This document shows, piece by piece, positions 1-8,724 of a stretch of 64,000 nucleotides of DNA. The stretch spans positions 372,001 to 436,000 of the forward strand of contig JBDWCA010000005.1 of NCBI GenBank assembly GCA_039978075.1, in the 5' to 3' direction. Each line of letters begins with the position of its first letter. Within the stretch, counting starts at the first letter, position 1. Source of the stretch: Anderseniella sp039978075. Lineage in GTDB: Bacteria; Pseudomonadota; Alphaproteobacteria; Rhizobiales; Aestuariivirgaceae. The translations under genes and the position numbers were made by a program. The notes under the pieces were generated by a model that ran no database searches, had not been told where the DNA came from, and saw only the letters and a list, made by a program, of their open reading frames with translations.

Positions 1-91
1 TCTATAGTCTCGCAAGGCAAGGTGTCGTACAGCGCCTGAACATCAAGCCGCAATGAAAAGCTGACCATCAGCCAAGCGCCGCGTCGTATTT

Positions 92-1498
92 TTATGAACT
101 GCCGGGCGCATCGCTGTGAAGCGCACGAATGCGTTGTGCCAGCGAGATGATGTTATTGTTTCCCCCACCGGCGGCTCCAGCTGTCAATGTCTTGCCAGCT
201 GGCTGATTATCGTCCTGCGCGACCGCGGTTACTTCCATCGACGAACCCGGCAGCTTCACTTCGGCAGCCATGGCTACAGGCTCGACTTTCTTTGAGTCAG
301 CCGTTTTGGTATCGGCAGGTTTGCCAGATACAGACTGCTCAGATTTTTTAGCCGACTTTTCCTTCGGTTGATCTGCGACAGGGTTCGCATCATCGGCATG
401 TTTCTTTGAGGTTTTTTCCCTGTCTGCGTCTTCAGGTCCGGTTTTTGATTTCGTCTTGCCGTCGGTGTCGGCTTTTGATGCCGCTTTTTTTGTTGAAGCT
501 GCTTTTTCGCTGTCTTGTTTTGGAGACTTGTCGGCATTTTCGGCCACGCCATCATCCATGCTCAGGCCGGAATTGTTCTTGTTCCACATCTCGTCCAAAC
601 GGGACAGTTCTTCGGTCAGATTTTCCGTTTCGCGTTCAGTTTCAATTATCTTCTTCTCGAGTTGATCGCTCGCGTTCGCCTGACCGGATTTGATCAGCAT
701 GTCCTGATTGGGAGTTGTTGATTTTTCGTTCGACTGCTTGGACTTTGCCTTGCTGGAAGCAGCAACTCTGGCATCAGCCTCGCGTGACCTGTTTATCTGC
801 TCCCGCAAGATTGCCAGCTCATCCTGTTGCACCGACAAATCCTGACGTTGCTCGTCAATTTGCTGAGTGAGGGTGTTCATTTCCTCAATACGCTGACGCA
901 GTCTTTCCTGCGCATTTTCGAATTTTGATGAAGCCATTCCCGTCAGATCCGCGGTGGCCGGAGGGTTGTCGCTCTTGAGCGTTTCGATGATGAACCACTG
1001 ATCGGAGACCTTGGCTTCGGCGACCTTCAGCTTGCTTTGCAATTCTATGGAAATTTCTTCCTTGGCCTGCATCAGGTCCTTTGCCTGCTGGAGTAATTCG
1101 GTGCGGTCCGTCAGTTCACGTTCAAGTGCCGTTATCTGCAACCGCAGATTGTCAGCGTCTTCATCGCGTTTGGTTAGCTCTTCGTCGCGTCGTTTGATTT
1201 CATCGGCCAGGTGTTCAATGCGGTTTCTGTTCCTGGATGCTTCAGCCATCTGTTCAGCCATGCGGGTCTTCAAATCGTCGAGCCGCAACTGCAGACGCCG
1301 GCCCTGCATGGCGTACTCCGCTTTCAGTCGGTCCCGGTCTGCTCTGAGTTCGGCAATGGCGGACGGTGCGCGACGTTCAACCCGGCGTTTGCCGAGACTG
1401 ACCGCATAAGTCCACAGTCCGCGTACAACAAGCAAACCGACCAGAAGCGCACCGACAAACCCCAGTGCCACCAGCATGATAGTCTCAATCTGAGACAT
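92..1498 (-). CDS. Membrane-anchored coiled-coil protein of unknown function
   Basis: I do not recognise a named family. The N terminus has one hydrophobic segment (about residues 5-28), then a basic stretch and a long predicted coiled coil (about 40-300) rich in E, Q, R and K. It continues into a low-complexity K/S/D/A-rich region (about 300-420) and a short Gly/Asn-rich tail. This suggests a single-pass inner-membrane protein with a long cytoplasmic or periplasmic rod. The start at 1498 is chosen because GGAGG lies five bases upstream and it puts the membrane segment at the N terminus; a longer in-frame extension to 1561 has no such site. It lies upstream of the eipA-cysQ-chpT-ctrA region, so an envelope or division-related role is possible but not shown. 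Confidence 0.75.
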   Translation of the reverse strand: MSQIETIMLVALGFVGALLVGLLVVRGLWTYAVSLGKRRVERRAPSAIAELRADRDRLKAEYAMQGRRLQLRLDDLKTRMAEQMAEASRNRNRIEHLADEIKRRDEELTKRDEDADNLRLQITALERELTDRTELLQQAKDLMQAKEEISIELQSKLKVAEAKVSDQWFIIETLKSDNPPATADLTGMASSKFENAQERLRQRIEEMNTLTQQIDEQRQDLSVQQDELAILREQINRSREADARVAASSKAKSKQSNEKSTTPNQDMLIKSGQANASDQLEKKIIETERETENLTEELSRLDEMWNKNNSGLSMDDGVAENADKSPKQDSEKAASTKKAASKADTDGKTKSKTGPEDADREKTSKKHADDANPVADQPKEKSAKKSEQSVSGKPADTKTADSKKVEPVAMAAEVKLPGSSMEVTAVAQDDNQPAGKTLTAGAAGGGNNNIISLAQRIRALHSDAPGSS

Positions 1499-1941
1499 GA
1501 GTCCTCCAGAGGGCAATAACCACACAATTATCGGGTGGGACCCACGCATGCGGTGCGCCACAAACGACTAACAAATGGTAGTTCCGGCAATCTGCCTGTC
1601 GAACAGGATTGTCAGAATGCCAATGGTAGTACACTGCACGATTGGTGTGAAGGTTAATTGTACGATGGCCCGAGATTATTGTGTTGAAAATCAGAACCAC
1701 CACTTGGAAATCAAATGTCTGATGCCGGAATTTGGTGCAGTTGCACAAGATCAGGGTGAGTTACGGCCGGCGCAATCAAAGTATGTAAATCTGATCTCTT
1801 TCAAAGTGATGGAGCACCTTTACGGGTTCAACTTAAGCCATGGTGATCTCTGCCGCGCCGGACAGGAAATTGACGCGAAACCAGACAAGTCCCGGTCGTT
1901 GCCCATCCTGGCGCTTTTTGCAAGTACAACCCTGCGGTGTA
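1499..1941. other. Intergenic region, no supported gene
   Basis: This stretch lies between eipA and the coiled-coil gene, both on the minus strand. It probably holds the promoter of the coiled-coil gene and the 3' end of the eipA transcript. A plus-strand open frame (1575-1961) runs through it but has no ribosome site and its product resembles nothing, so I leave it out. Confidence 0.5.
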
Positions 1942-2577
1942 TTAAAACGGGTTCAAAGTAGGATATTCGGTGTATTTCAGGTACCCGACATTGGCTCCAA
2001 GACGGGCGCCGACACCTGTACGGATCGGTGCCAGTTTAAGCTCATCGTTTGACTGGAAGTTTACGCCCAGCCCGCCGACCATGTAGGCGGAACCCTCAAT
2101 GCCGATGAAACGGTCATAAATCTGTCTTTCCCGGTTTATGTTGTAGACCAGAACCAGGACGCGCGATCCGTTGCCGCCCAGGTCAAAACCTACAGACGGG
2201 CCTTGCCAGTAAACTTTCTTGCGGGTGCCGTCCTTCATGAACAAAACACCTTCCCCGTAGCGCAACCCGCCAAAGAATGCACCGGAGGCCTCTTCACCGA
2301 TGATATAGCCGGATGGCCTGCCTGCCTGCGAGAATACGGTCTCGACAGCTTTGGCAACTCCCTTGGTGGTGGTGCCGAACCAGCGATGACCGCCGTCGAC
2401 AATTTCTTCGGGGCTGTATGTATCTGCGTCGGACTGATCATACGCAGAACGGGAATAAGAAGCGCCGTCATCAGCGTCTGCGCCGCGTGCCTGGGCGCGG
2501 TTTTCCAGGGCTGACAATGCCGATAATGCTGTGATGGAGAGGCTCGCAAACGCAGCGAGCGCGAGGATACGTTTCAT
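1942..2577 (-). CDS. eipA: EipA/DUF1134-family envelope protein
   Basis: The 211-residue product has an N-terminal signal peptide (residues 1-31, ending near a QARG junction). It is followed by the conserved DUF1134 body, with GTTTKGVA, YWQGPSVGFDLGGNG and GGLGVNF-type stretches. In Brucella the homologue EipA is a periplasmic protein needed for envelope integrity. The sequence is full length for the family. The start is ATG at 2577, followed at once by the basic signal-peptide N region. It sits immediately downstream of cysQ on the same strand but with its own 144-base leader. Family assignment is confident; the envelope role is taken from homologues. Confidence 0.85.
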   Translation of the reverse strand: MKRILALAAFASLSITALSALSALENRAQARGADADDGASYSRSAYDQSDADTYSPEEIVDGGHRWFGTTTKGVAKAVETVFSQAGRPSGYIIGEEASGAFFGGLRYGEGVLFMKDGTRKKVYWQGPSVGFDLGGNGSRVLVLVYNINRERQIYDRFIGIEGSAYMVGGLGVNFQSNDELKLAPIRTGVGARLGANVGYLKYTEYPTLNPF

Positions 2578-2721
2578 ATGTTTTACTCACCTGATACTGA
2601 CAAACTCAAACAACTGTCCAGCCATCAAGGACAGTGACTAAAATTCAGTATGCGCGATGATGCGTTAATGGAGCGTATACGATTAACAAAATCTTGCTGA
2701 GACAGCCGATTAAGTCTGCGT

Positions 2722-3531
2722 TCAGCATCCCGTCGCTGACACAGATGCAATGAAAGCCGGGTTGTCGAAACCGCGGCGTGCCTTGCCATAGCGAAGCAAC
2801 TCTCCTGTTGCTTCAAATACCTCGCCACCTGCCGCGGCCAGCACGGCGTGGCCTGCAGCGGTATCCCACTCCATCGTGCGGCCGAAGCGCGGATACAAGT
2901 GCGCCTTGCCGCTGGCCAGCAAGCAGAATTTTAACGATGAACCGGCCGGTACGATTTCGGCAACATCACGTTGTGCCAGCCAGGCGTCGGTTTTCTCATC
3001 GCGATGAGACCGGCTGGCAACCACCTTTATGTCTGAAGCCGGCAATCCGGGACATACAATGCGCTTCAGTGCCGGAGCGTCGGGAAAGCTCTCATCAGTC
3101 TTCAGTGAGGTTTCAAAAGCGCCCGAACTCATCTCGCCTGCATAAAGTGTGGACAGGGCAGGCGCATAGACCACGCCGGCAATCGGGACGCCATCGCGGA
3201 CAAGCGCGATGTTAACGGTGAACTCGCCATTGCGGCTGATGAATTCACGGGTGCCGTCAAGCGGGTCCACCAGGTAGAATTCACGGGTGACTTCAGGCGT
3301 CGCACCGGCGGACACGGCTTCTTCCGCGATGATGTTGGCATCCGGATCAATTACCGTCAGGCCGTCGAGAATAATCGCTTCTGCTGCGACATCCGCCTCG
3401 GTTACAGGAGACGCGTCTGCCTTTGTGGCAACGTCGAAATCATCATTGTATATTTCCATGATGCGTGCACCTGCGGCGTGTGCAGTTTTCATCAGGGACA
3501 ACAGGTGCGGTGAGGGTTGCAGGTTGGTCAT
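2722..3531 (-). CDS. cysQ: 3'(2'),5'-bisphosphate nucleotidase CysQ (inositol monophosphatase family)
   Basis: This is a metal-dependent phosphatase of the IMPase fold, expected to hydrolyse 3'-phosphoadenosine 5'-phosphate to AMP in sulfate assimilation. Visible signatures are the EEAV metal-binding Glu, the DPLDGTREF motif and the C-terminal WDTAAGHAVL motif, in family order. The length of about 269 residues is normal. I chose ATG at 3531 because the upstream in-frame extension to 3621 would need a TTG start and adds non-conserved sequence; an ATG 13 codons further in is also possible. It is divergent from chpT. Confidence 0.88.
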   Translation of the reverse strand: MTNLQPSPHLLSLMKTAHAAGARIMEIYNDDFDVATKADASPVTEADVAAEAIILDGLTVIDPDANIIAEEAVSAGATPEVTREFYLVDPLDGTREFISRNGEFTVNIALVRDGVPIAGVVYAPALSTLYAGEMSSGAFETSLKTDESFPDAPALKRIVCPGLPASDIKVVASRSHRDEKTDAWLAQRDVAEIVPAGSSLKFCLLASGKAHLYPRFGRTMEWDTAAGHAVLAAAGGEVFEATGELLRYGKARRGFDNPAFIASVSATGC

Positions 3532-3726
3532 GAAGTTGATTCGGCTCGCGTTTTCACAATTTTGACTTTGCCGTAAACCAGGCGCTGGATGTTCTGTAGT
3601 TGAATTGTTGAGTCGGAACAAGGTGTTGTTGCAATCGCAGACTGCCGGGTTGGCAGGAGTTGGCCCGCCCCGCTAGACTCAAGTCTGAAATCCACCACAA
3701 GACAACCTTGAGAGGGGCTCTATTTC

Positions 3727-4365
3727 ATGAAGTTCAACGCTGTGTTGAGTGATCTCGACCTTGCAGCATTGTTATGCTCGAAAGTCTGCCACGACGTAAT
3801 TTCACCGGTTGGCGCCATAGCCAACGGGCTTGAGGTCCTGGAGGATGAACAGGATGCTGAAATGCGCGATATCGCCTTTGATCTGGTGCGCCGGTCATCG
3901 CGGCAGGCATCGGCGAAACTTCAGTTTTGCCGCATCGCCTTTGGCGCCGCGGGTTCAGCCGGGTCCAGCATCGATACAGGTGATGCAGAAGACGTGGCCA
4001 AGAAGTTCATCGGCGAAGACAAGGTGACGCTTGAATGGGAAGTGCCGCGCGAAATTCGCCCGAAGAATCAGGTCAAGCTGATCCTCAACCTGGTCATGCT
4101 GGCGATTTCATCCATCCCTCGCGGCGGCAAGATCACCATGGGTGTGGCTGATGGCGGCGGATTGACAGCGCGCGCGGAGGGCAAGAATGCCAAAGTGCCC
4201 GAAAAAACCCTGGTCATGCTGGAAGGCGATGCGCAAGAAGACGCCATGGACGCCCGTCTTGCCCAAGTCTATTATACACTGCGGCTGGCGAACGAGTGCG
4301 AGCTTGACCTCGCGGCCGCAAACACTGGTGAGGATGCGGTGGAGTATTCGGCGTTGCCCGCATGA
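3727..4365 (+). CDS. chpT: Histidine phosphotransferase ChpT
   Basis: ChpT relays phosphate from CckA to the response regulators CtrA and CpdR in the alphaproteobacterial cell-cycle pathway. The N-terminal DHp-like helix carries the phospho-accepting His22 in a CHDVISPVGAIANG motif, followed by the degenerate ATPase-like domain typical of the family. The 212-residue length fits. A strong purine-rich site (GAGAGGGG) lies nine bases before the ATG. The stop overlaps the start of the next gene by four bases. ctrA lies about 1.2 kb away, matching the usual clustering in this group. Confidence 0.9.
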   Translation: MKFNAVLSDLDLAALLCSKVCHDVISPVGAIANGLEVLEDEQDAEMRDIAFDLVRRSSRQASAKLQFCRIAFGAAGSAGSSIDTGDAEDVAKKFIGEDKVTLEWEVPREIRPKNQVKLILNLVMLAISSIPRGGKITMGVADGGGLTARAEGKNAKVPEKTLVMLEGDAQEDAMDARLAQVYYTLRLANECELDLAAANTGEDAVEYSALPA

Positions 4366-4874
4366 CCAGTGAGGCTGACCTTCAGATTGTGAAAGGTTAC
4401 CGGCCAGGAGCCGTGGCGGCAATCACGGCTCATCACATCAACTATTATACCCGGGAATGGGGTTTCGGCCTGCCGTTTGAAACCAAGGTTGCCACTGAAT
4501 GTGCCGCCTTTTTTAACCGCTATGATGATCGGCTGGACCGGGCCTGGCTGGTGATCAGGGATGATGCAATTGAGGGATCGCTGATACTCGACCATGACAA
4601 GGCCGGTGAGGGTCACGACGGCCTGCACCTGCGGTGGTTCATCATGTCAGACAGATTGCGGGGATCGGGCTCGGGGCGGGTCCTGATGAATAAAGCCGTC
4701 GAGTTTGCAGACGAGACTGCCGGCGGCAAGCTGTGGCTGACCACATTTCGGGGCCTGGGCGCTGCCCGGCAGTTGTATGAGGACTTCGGATTTCATCTGG
4801 CAGGCGAAGTTGAAGGCGAAACCTGGGGCAGAACAGTGCACGAGCAGTTGTGGATCAGGTCCCCTGATCCTTGA
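4362..4874 (+). CDS. GNAT-family N-acetyltransferase
   Basis: The 170-residue product has the GNAT fold. An acetyl-CoA-binding beta4-alpha3 region lies around SDRLRGSGSGRVLMNKAVEF (about residues 90-110), and the C-terminal part carries the common R-QLYEDFGF pattern. Substrate unknown. Its ATG overlaps the chpT stop (ATGA), so the two are translationally coupled. The 3' end overlaps the convergent ATC hydrolase-like gene by about 20 bases. Confidence 0.8.
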   Translation: MTSEADLQIVKGYRPGAVAAITAHHINYYTREWGFGLPFETKVATECAAFFNRYDDRLDRAWLVIRDDAIEGSLILDHDKAGEGHDGLHLRWFIMSDRLRGSGSGRVLMNKAVEFADETAGGKLWLTTFRGLGAARQLYEDFGFHLAGEVEGETWGRTVHEQLWIRSPDP

Positions 4875-5334
4875 GCGAGTAGCGAAAGTCGCAGTGGGAT
4901 GCGCCTTGCATGATGGTCTGGGTTCTGATCAGCGAAATGCGGGGGTCGTAGCCTTTGCAGAACGTGCCATCGCGCCCGCATGACAGAAGGTGGCCGATTT
5001 CGGCTAATCCCATTTCCTTATACATTTCAGCATATTGGCAACGCGTAACGTTGTAATTCACGTTGGTTTCAGTTTCCTCCAGCATATCAACCTCCAGTGC
5101 GCCATTGGCTTTCCACTGGGGCAGCAGGGCATGGAAGCTTTCCAGCGACGTGTCGCCGCCTTCGGTCTTTGCGTAAGCTGATCCTTGCTCTATGGCGTTT
5201 TTGGTAACTGCCGCTGCAATGATCTTGCGGGCTTTTTCAGCGCCGATTTCAGCCTTCATCTCTTCATAGATCGGCTTGATGATATTGGCTTCTATGCGAC
5301 GTTGCTCGAGAATCGGCAGGTCGGTCTTGCTCAT
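4855..5334 (-). CDS. L-2-amino-thiazoline-4-carboxylate hydrolase-like protein
   Basis: The 159-residue protein resembles the ATC hydrolase family, named for hydrolysis of L-2-aminothiazoline-4-carboxylate to S-carbamoyl-cysteine. Conserved Cys residues occur in VTRCQYAEMYKEMG and in LLSCGRD-TFCKGYDP, with a C-terminal RT-TIMQGASHCDFRY motif typical of the family. Most members have no proven substrate, so the biochemical name is a family label. It ends convergently with the GNAT gene and starts upstream of the ctrA terminator. Confidence 0.75.
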   Translation of the reverse strand: MSKTDLPILEQRRIEANIIKPIYEEMKAEIGAEKARKIIAAAVTKNAIEQGSAYAKTEGGDTSLESFHALLPQWKANGALEVDMLEETETNVNYNVTRCQYAEMYKEMGLAEIGHLLSCGRDGTFCKGYDPRISLIRTQTIMQGASHCDFRYSLKDQGT

Positions 5335-5434
5335 GTGCGCGTTCCCCGCGGAATTTGATTGATCATAGTATCAGATGACACAGGCGCACGGCTTGTTACA
5401 AGCCCGGCAGGCGCCGCTGTTTGTGTTTGGGCAA

Positions 5435-5467
5435 CAAAAAACCCCCGGCAGAGCCTCGCCGGGGGTA
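5435..5467 (-). terminator. Intrinsic terminator of ctrA
   Basis: On the minus strand an 8-bp GC stem (CCCCCGGC / GCCGGGGG) with an eight-base loop is followed directly by six T residues. It lies about 60 bases past the ctrA stop, on the correct strand. Confidence 0.9.
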
Positions 5468-5528
5468 TTCTGGTTCCGTCCGAGGTGCATCTGGCACCCT
5501 TCAGGTCCGCACTTTAGTTTCTGTGCTG

Positions 5529-6218
5529 TCAGGCAGCGACTTCTTCTGCTTCGCGCAGTACGTAGCCACGACCCCAAACCGTTTCGATGAAGTTCTGGCC
5601 ATCTGCTGCGGCAGCCAGTTTTTTGCGCAGCTTGCAGATGAACACGTCAATGATCTTGAGCTCTGGCTCGTCCATGCCGCCATAGAGATGATTCAGGAAC
5701 ATTTCCTTGGTCAGCGTGGTTCCCTTGCGCAGGCTCAACAATTCCAGCATCTGGTATTCCTTGCCGGTCAAATGAACACGCTGCCCACCAACTTCCACGG
5801 TCTTGGTGTCCAGATTGACCTGCAGTTCACCGGTAATGATGACCGACTGTGAATGTCCCTTGGAACGGCGGACAACGGCGTGAATGCGGGCAACCAGTTC
5901 GTCCTTGTGGAATGGCTTGGTCATATAGTCATCTGCGCCGAAGCCCAGGCCGCGCACCTTGTCCTCGATGCCGGCCATGCCGGACAGGATCAGGATGGGC
6001 GTGTTGATTTTGGCCACCCGCAGCGTCTTGAGCACATCATAGCCGCTCATGTCCGGCAGGTTGAGGTCGAGAAGAATAATGTCGTAGTCATAAAGCTTGC
6101 CGAGATCGACGCCTTCTTCACCCAGATCCGTAGTGTAACAGTTAAATCCGTCCGACTTGAGCATCAGTTCGATGCTCTGCGCTGTTGCAGAGTCGTCTTC
6201 AATCAACAGAACTCTCAT
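5529..6218 (-). CDS. ctrA: Cell-cycle master response regulator CtrA
   Basis: OmpR-type response regulator that controls cell-cycle, motility and division genes in Alphaproteobacteria and receives phosphate through CckA-ChpT. The receiver domain (1-120) has the acidic pocket ED (8-9), phospho-acceptor Asp51 and a KPF motif. The C-terminal winged helix (about 125-225) contains the near-invariant GKEYQMLELLSLRKG and GRGYVLR stretches. The protein ends in two Ala residues, as expected for the ClpXP degradation tag of CtrA. The 229-residue length is typical. It is divergent from fliJ across a regulatory gap rich in GANTC sites. Confidence 0.97.
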   Translation of the reverse strand: MRVLLIEDDSATAQSIELMLKSDGFNCYTTDLGEEGVDLGKLYDYDIILLDLNLPDMSGYDVLKTLRVAKINTPILILSGMAGIEDKVRGLGFGADDYMTKPFHKDELVARIHAVVRRSKGHSQSVIITGELQVNLDTKTVEVGGQRVHLTGKEYQMLELLSLRKGTTLTKEMFLNHLYGGMDEPELKIIDVFICKLRKKLAAAADGQNFIETVWGRGYVLREAEEVAA

Positions 6219-6672
6219 CCGTAACCCCTTAAGTATGCTTTGTCCCGCACCGGGCGACAGCCCTTCTGGAACTTTCTGCCTGAATTAGTTGGCCGTGCCG
6301 ACCAGATCAAAACGCCTGATTAACTCTATGGTCACGATAAACGCCAAATGGTTAACAAAACCTAATTCCCTCAAAAATTAGAACCGGTTGGATTCATTTG
6401 TTCAGACTGCTTGTCACTTTTTCAGCTCGCCGTCGCTGATTTTGCGGTGTGCATATTCATAAAGGTCGAAATCTCAAAAAGCCGTCGTCGGAATCAAAAA
6501 GCCAGGCACGGTGTTTTCGTTTACCGCCCCTTAAGCCTGATCGTTCATCATACTCATGATAACTGGATGAACCGACGCTAGTTGATTCGATTGAATCTGA
6601 CCAGCACCGCTTGTTCAAATACCTGTTCTTCCGGTTGATTTTGTTTGTTGCGTTTAGTGAGTGAGGCATTCC
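6219..6672. promoter_or_regulatory. ctrA-fliJ divergent promoter region with four GANTC sites
   Basis: This AT-rich 454-base gap separates ctrA (minus) and fliJ (plus). GANTC motifs, the CcrM methylation target, occur at 6391, 6491, 6584 and 6593. A TTAA-seven bases-TAAT near-match to the CtrA box begins at 6353. CcrM- and CtrA-dependent transcription of ctrA is established in Caulobacter and relatives; its operation here is inference. Confidence 0.6.
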
Positions 6673-7071
6673 ATGCGGTCTAAAGACACGCTTTTGCGCC
6701 TGCATCGTTTCCACGTTGAGGAGAAACGGCGTCAGGTTGGCGATATAGAAATGATGATGGCGGACTTCCGCCGCAAGCAGGACGATCTGGACCAGCAGAT
6801 TGCTTACGAAGAGCAAAAGACCGGTGTCAGCGACCCTGCAAACTTCAATTATTCAATGACTGCCAAGTCAATTCGCAACCGGCGGGAAAACCTGCTGGCA
6901 ACGATTGATGATCTGCAGGCACAGCTTGATCGTGCCAATGAAGCAGTTGCGGAAGAAGAATCGGAATTGCGCAAGGTCGAACTGCTGGTGGAAAAAGATG
7001 CCAGTCACCGAAACGACATCAAGGTGATCGGCCGCCCGGCAGACACAAGCGCCAGCCGCACCAAGCATTAG
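6673..7071 (+). CDS. fliJ: Flagellar export chaperone FliJ-like protein
   Basis: The 132-residue protein is almost entirely charged coiled coil, as in FliJ of the flagellar type III export apparatus. The N terminus has the common RLHRFHVEEKRRQV-like pattern. The ATG at 6673 is preferred over an upstream GTG at 6661 because GAGG lies six bases before it. Position next to ctrA is the usual arrangement in Hyphomicrobiales. No other flagellar gene is in the window. Confidence 0.8.
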   Translation: MRSKDTLLRLHRFHVEEKRRQVGDIEMMMADFRRKQDDLDQQIAYEEQKTGVSDPANFNYSMTAKSIRNRRENLLATIDDLQAQLDRANEAVAEEESELRKVELLVEKDASHRNDIKVIGRPADTSASRTKH

Positions 7072-7084
7072 ATTTTATTCAGGG

Positions 7085-7100
7085 CGGGCTCAGCCCGTTT
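7085..7100 (+). terminator. Weak hairpin after fliJ
   Basis: A short hairpin (CGGGC TCA GCCCG) followed by TTTG lies 14 bases past the fliJ stop. The stem is only five base pairs, so terminator function is uncertain. Confidence 0.4.
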
Positions 7101-7193
7101 GTGGTTCAACGTCAACGGCCCGGTCCACACAGGTTTGTGTGGCAGGGCTGTTTTCTTTCAAACTGAACTGAATAAGATCGTTGAGGCCTGATC

Positions 7194-7940
7194 CTAAGCG
7201 TTTTGGGCTCCGGGCTCTACAACCAGACGGTGAGGGTGCAATTTGTCGTATATCGGCCGAGCCAGATCGGCAATGCGGGCCAGATCTGCACCAAGATCCG
7301 GATAATCGGTTTTCGGGTCGGCAAAGCCTGATGATTTCCACGCAGCATTGTACCAGTGTTTGGCCCAAACGCCGTCGAAAGGTTTCGGACCGGGGGTCCA
7401 GGACAGCATGGCTGGCTCAAACGGAATGCCTATTTTTTCACACAAGCTTCGCAAGCTGTCAGCCGGTCTGGAAAGAACATCTTCGCAGTCTATGACAAGC
7501 GGCGCTTCACCACGTTCATCGGCCACCATATTGAACAGATCCAGCTGACGCTCAAAACCGATGTCAGCAAGCGTGACACTCTCGCGCTTGGCTGAATAAC
7601 TGGCCAGAACCCGGTCGGGGCTGCGGATCAGGAAAACATTCGCAAGCGGAAGGCACCAGTGCCAATCCTGATCCCGCAACATGTGATGTGTCATGTGTTT
7701 TTGATAGAATACCGGGCATGCTGCATCAGGTTTTGCCAGGCACCTATCCACGACTGCCTGATAATCGGTTTCGCCGGCGGCAATTACCTCGTCGCCGATG
7801 GGGTGGGTGATACCGGTGGCTGACAGGTAATGTGCATAAAACGGTTCATCCCAAACCGTGCAGTCTGTACGGTTGGCAAACGCGTACATCATCGCGGTGG
7901 AAATATTGCGCGGACCTGACCACATGGCGATTGTTGTCAT
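7194..7940 (-). CDS. Sulfotransferase-family protein
   Basis: The 248-residue protein begins with a P-loop-like WSGPRNISTAMMYAF segment, the 5'-phosphosulfate-binding position of sulfotransferase folds. A second conserved region (NVFLIRSPDRVLASY, about 105-120) corresponds to the 3'-phosphate-binding strand. Substrate unknown; related proteins in Alphaproteobacteria are often annotated only as sulfotransferase family. The ATG start has GGGAA about nine bases upstream. It is followed on the same strand by nothing obviously linked. Confidence 0.7.
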   Translation of the reverse strand: MTTIAMWSGPRNISTAMMYAFANRTDCTVWDEPFYAHYLSATGITHPIGDEVIAAGETDYQAVVDRCLAKPDAACPVFYQKHMTHHMLRDQDWHWCLPLANVFLIRSPDRVLASYSAKRESVTLADIGFERQLDLFNMVADERGEAPLVIDCEDVLSRPADSLRSLCEKIGIPFEPAMLSWTPGPKPFDGVWAKHWYNAAWKSSGFADPKTDYPDLGADLARIADLARPIYDKLHPHRLVVEPGAQNA

Positions 7941-7960
7941 AGGAATGGTTCCCAGATTCT

Positions 7961-8557
7961 CTAACTGGTCACTTTCTTCATCGCATTTCTGACCGCCTTG
8001 TCGTCCGGCGCCAGTTCAGCGGCGCGAAACAAAAGCTCGGCAGCCTTTGTCTTGTGTCCAATATCCATATGGCACAGGGCCTGGGCCTTGATGACCTCGA
8101 CATTGTCCGGCTGCTGCGCTGCCAGTTCGTCGAATATCTTCAGTGCCTCGTCTGCCTTGCCGAGCCTTCCGAGGCCGCGGCCCTTGTGGAAGCGCGCCTG
8201 TGCATTGTCCGGATCAAGATGCAGGGCACCTTCCAGTGCCTTCAGGCCAATAGCGGGCTGTCCGCCGGAAATCTGCAGGCTGCCCAGGTTTACAAGCGCA
8301 AGCACGTTTTCTGCATCCAGAAGCAGGCACTCGGCGTAGGCGCGTTCTGCTTCTCCTGCCTTGCCCTGGTTGTGCAGGGTGATGGCCAGCATCAGCCGCA
8401 AATCCGGGTTCTTGGGGCGCAGTTCAACGGCACGGCGCGCAAGCTTTAAGGTAGCCTCTGGCGTCTTGGATGCGTGCAACTGCTTCATCAGGTCTTCGAT
8501 TTCCTGTGAGCCGGCCCGGGTGCCGCCGCCAGACATTGAAAGTTTGTCGGATTTCAT
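7961..8557 (-). CDS. Tetratricopeptide repeat protein
   Basis: The 198-residue protein consists of about four TPR units covering residues 35-190 (patterns such as DNAQARFHKGRGLGRLGKADEA). No signal peptide or enzyme domain is visible, so it is likely a cytoplasmic protein-protein interaction scaffold. The start at 8557 is preferred; a longer frame to 8617 adds basic non-conserved residues and runs toward the sciP terminator. It sits between sciP and the sulfotransferase on the same strand. Confidence 0.75.
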   Translation of the reverse strand: MKSDKLSMSGGGTRAGSQEIEDLMKQLHASKTPEATLKLARRAVELRPKNPDLRLMLAITLHNQGKAGEAERAYAECLLLDAENVLALVNLGSLQISGGQPAIGLKALEGALHLDPDNAQARFHKGRGLGRLGKADEALKIFDELAAQQPDNVEVIKAQALCHMDIGHKTKAAELLFRAAELAPDDKAVRNAMKKVTS

Positions 8558-8640
8558 GGGTAATTGGTTCCTGCGAAAGTTGGCGGAGAACCTATCCGCC
8601 CTGCGGTGTGCCTGCAAGATATCATGTGGGGCGCGAACAT

Positions 8641-8685
8641 GAAAATGGCGTGGCAGCCCCCGTTAAAGGGACGCTGCCACGCCAT
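8641..8685 (-). terminator. Terminator of sciP (13-bp perfect stem)
   Basis: A perfect 13-bp inverted repeat (ATGGCGTGGCAGC, 8645-8657, and its complement 8673-8685) has a 15-base loop. On the minus strand it is followed by TTTC directly after the stem. It lies about 40 bases after the sciP stop. The plus-strand reading could also form the hairpin. Confidence 0.75.
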
Positions 8686-8724
8686 CATACTCTTAAATCC
8701 TCAAGCCTGCCGAAGCAGGGACTA

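Noticed and set aside
1575..1961. Plus-strand open frame of 128 codons
   Set aside because: No ribosome site, no family resemblance, and it runs into the 3' end of eipA.
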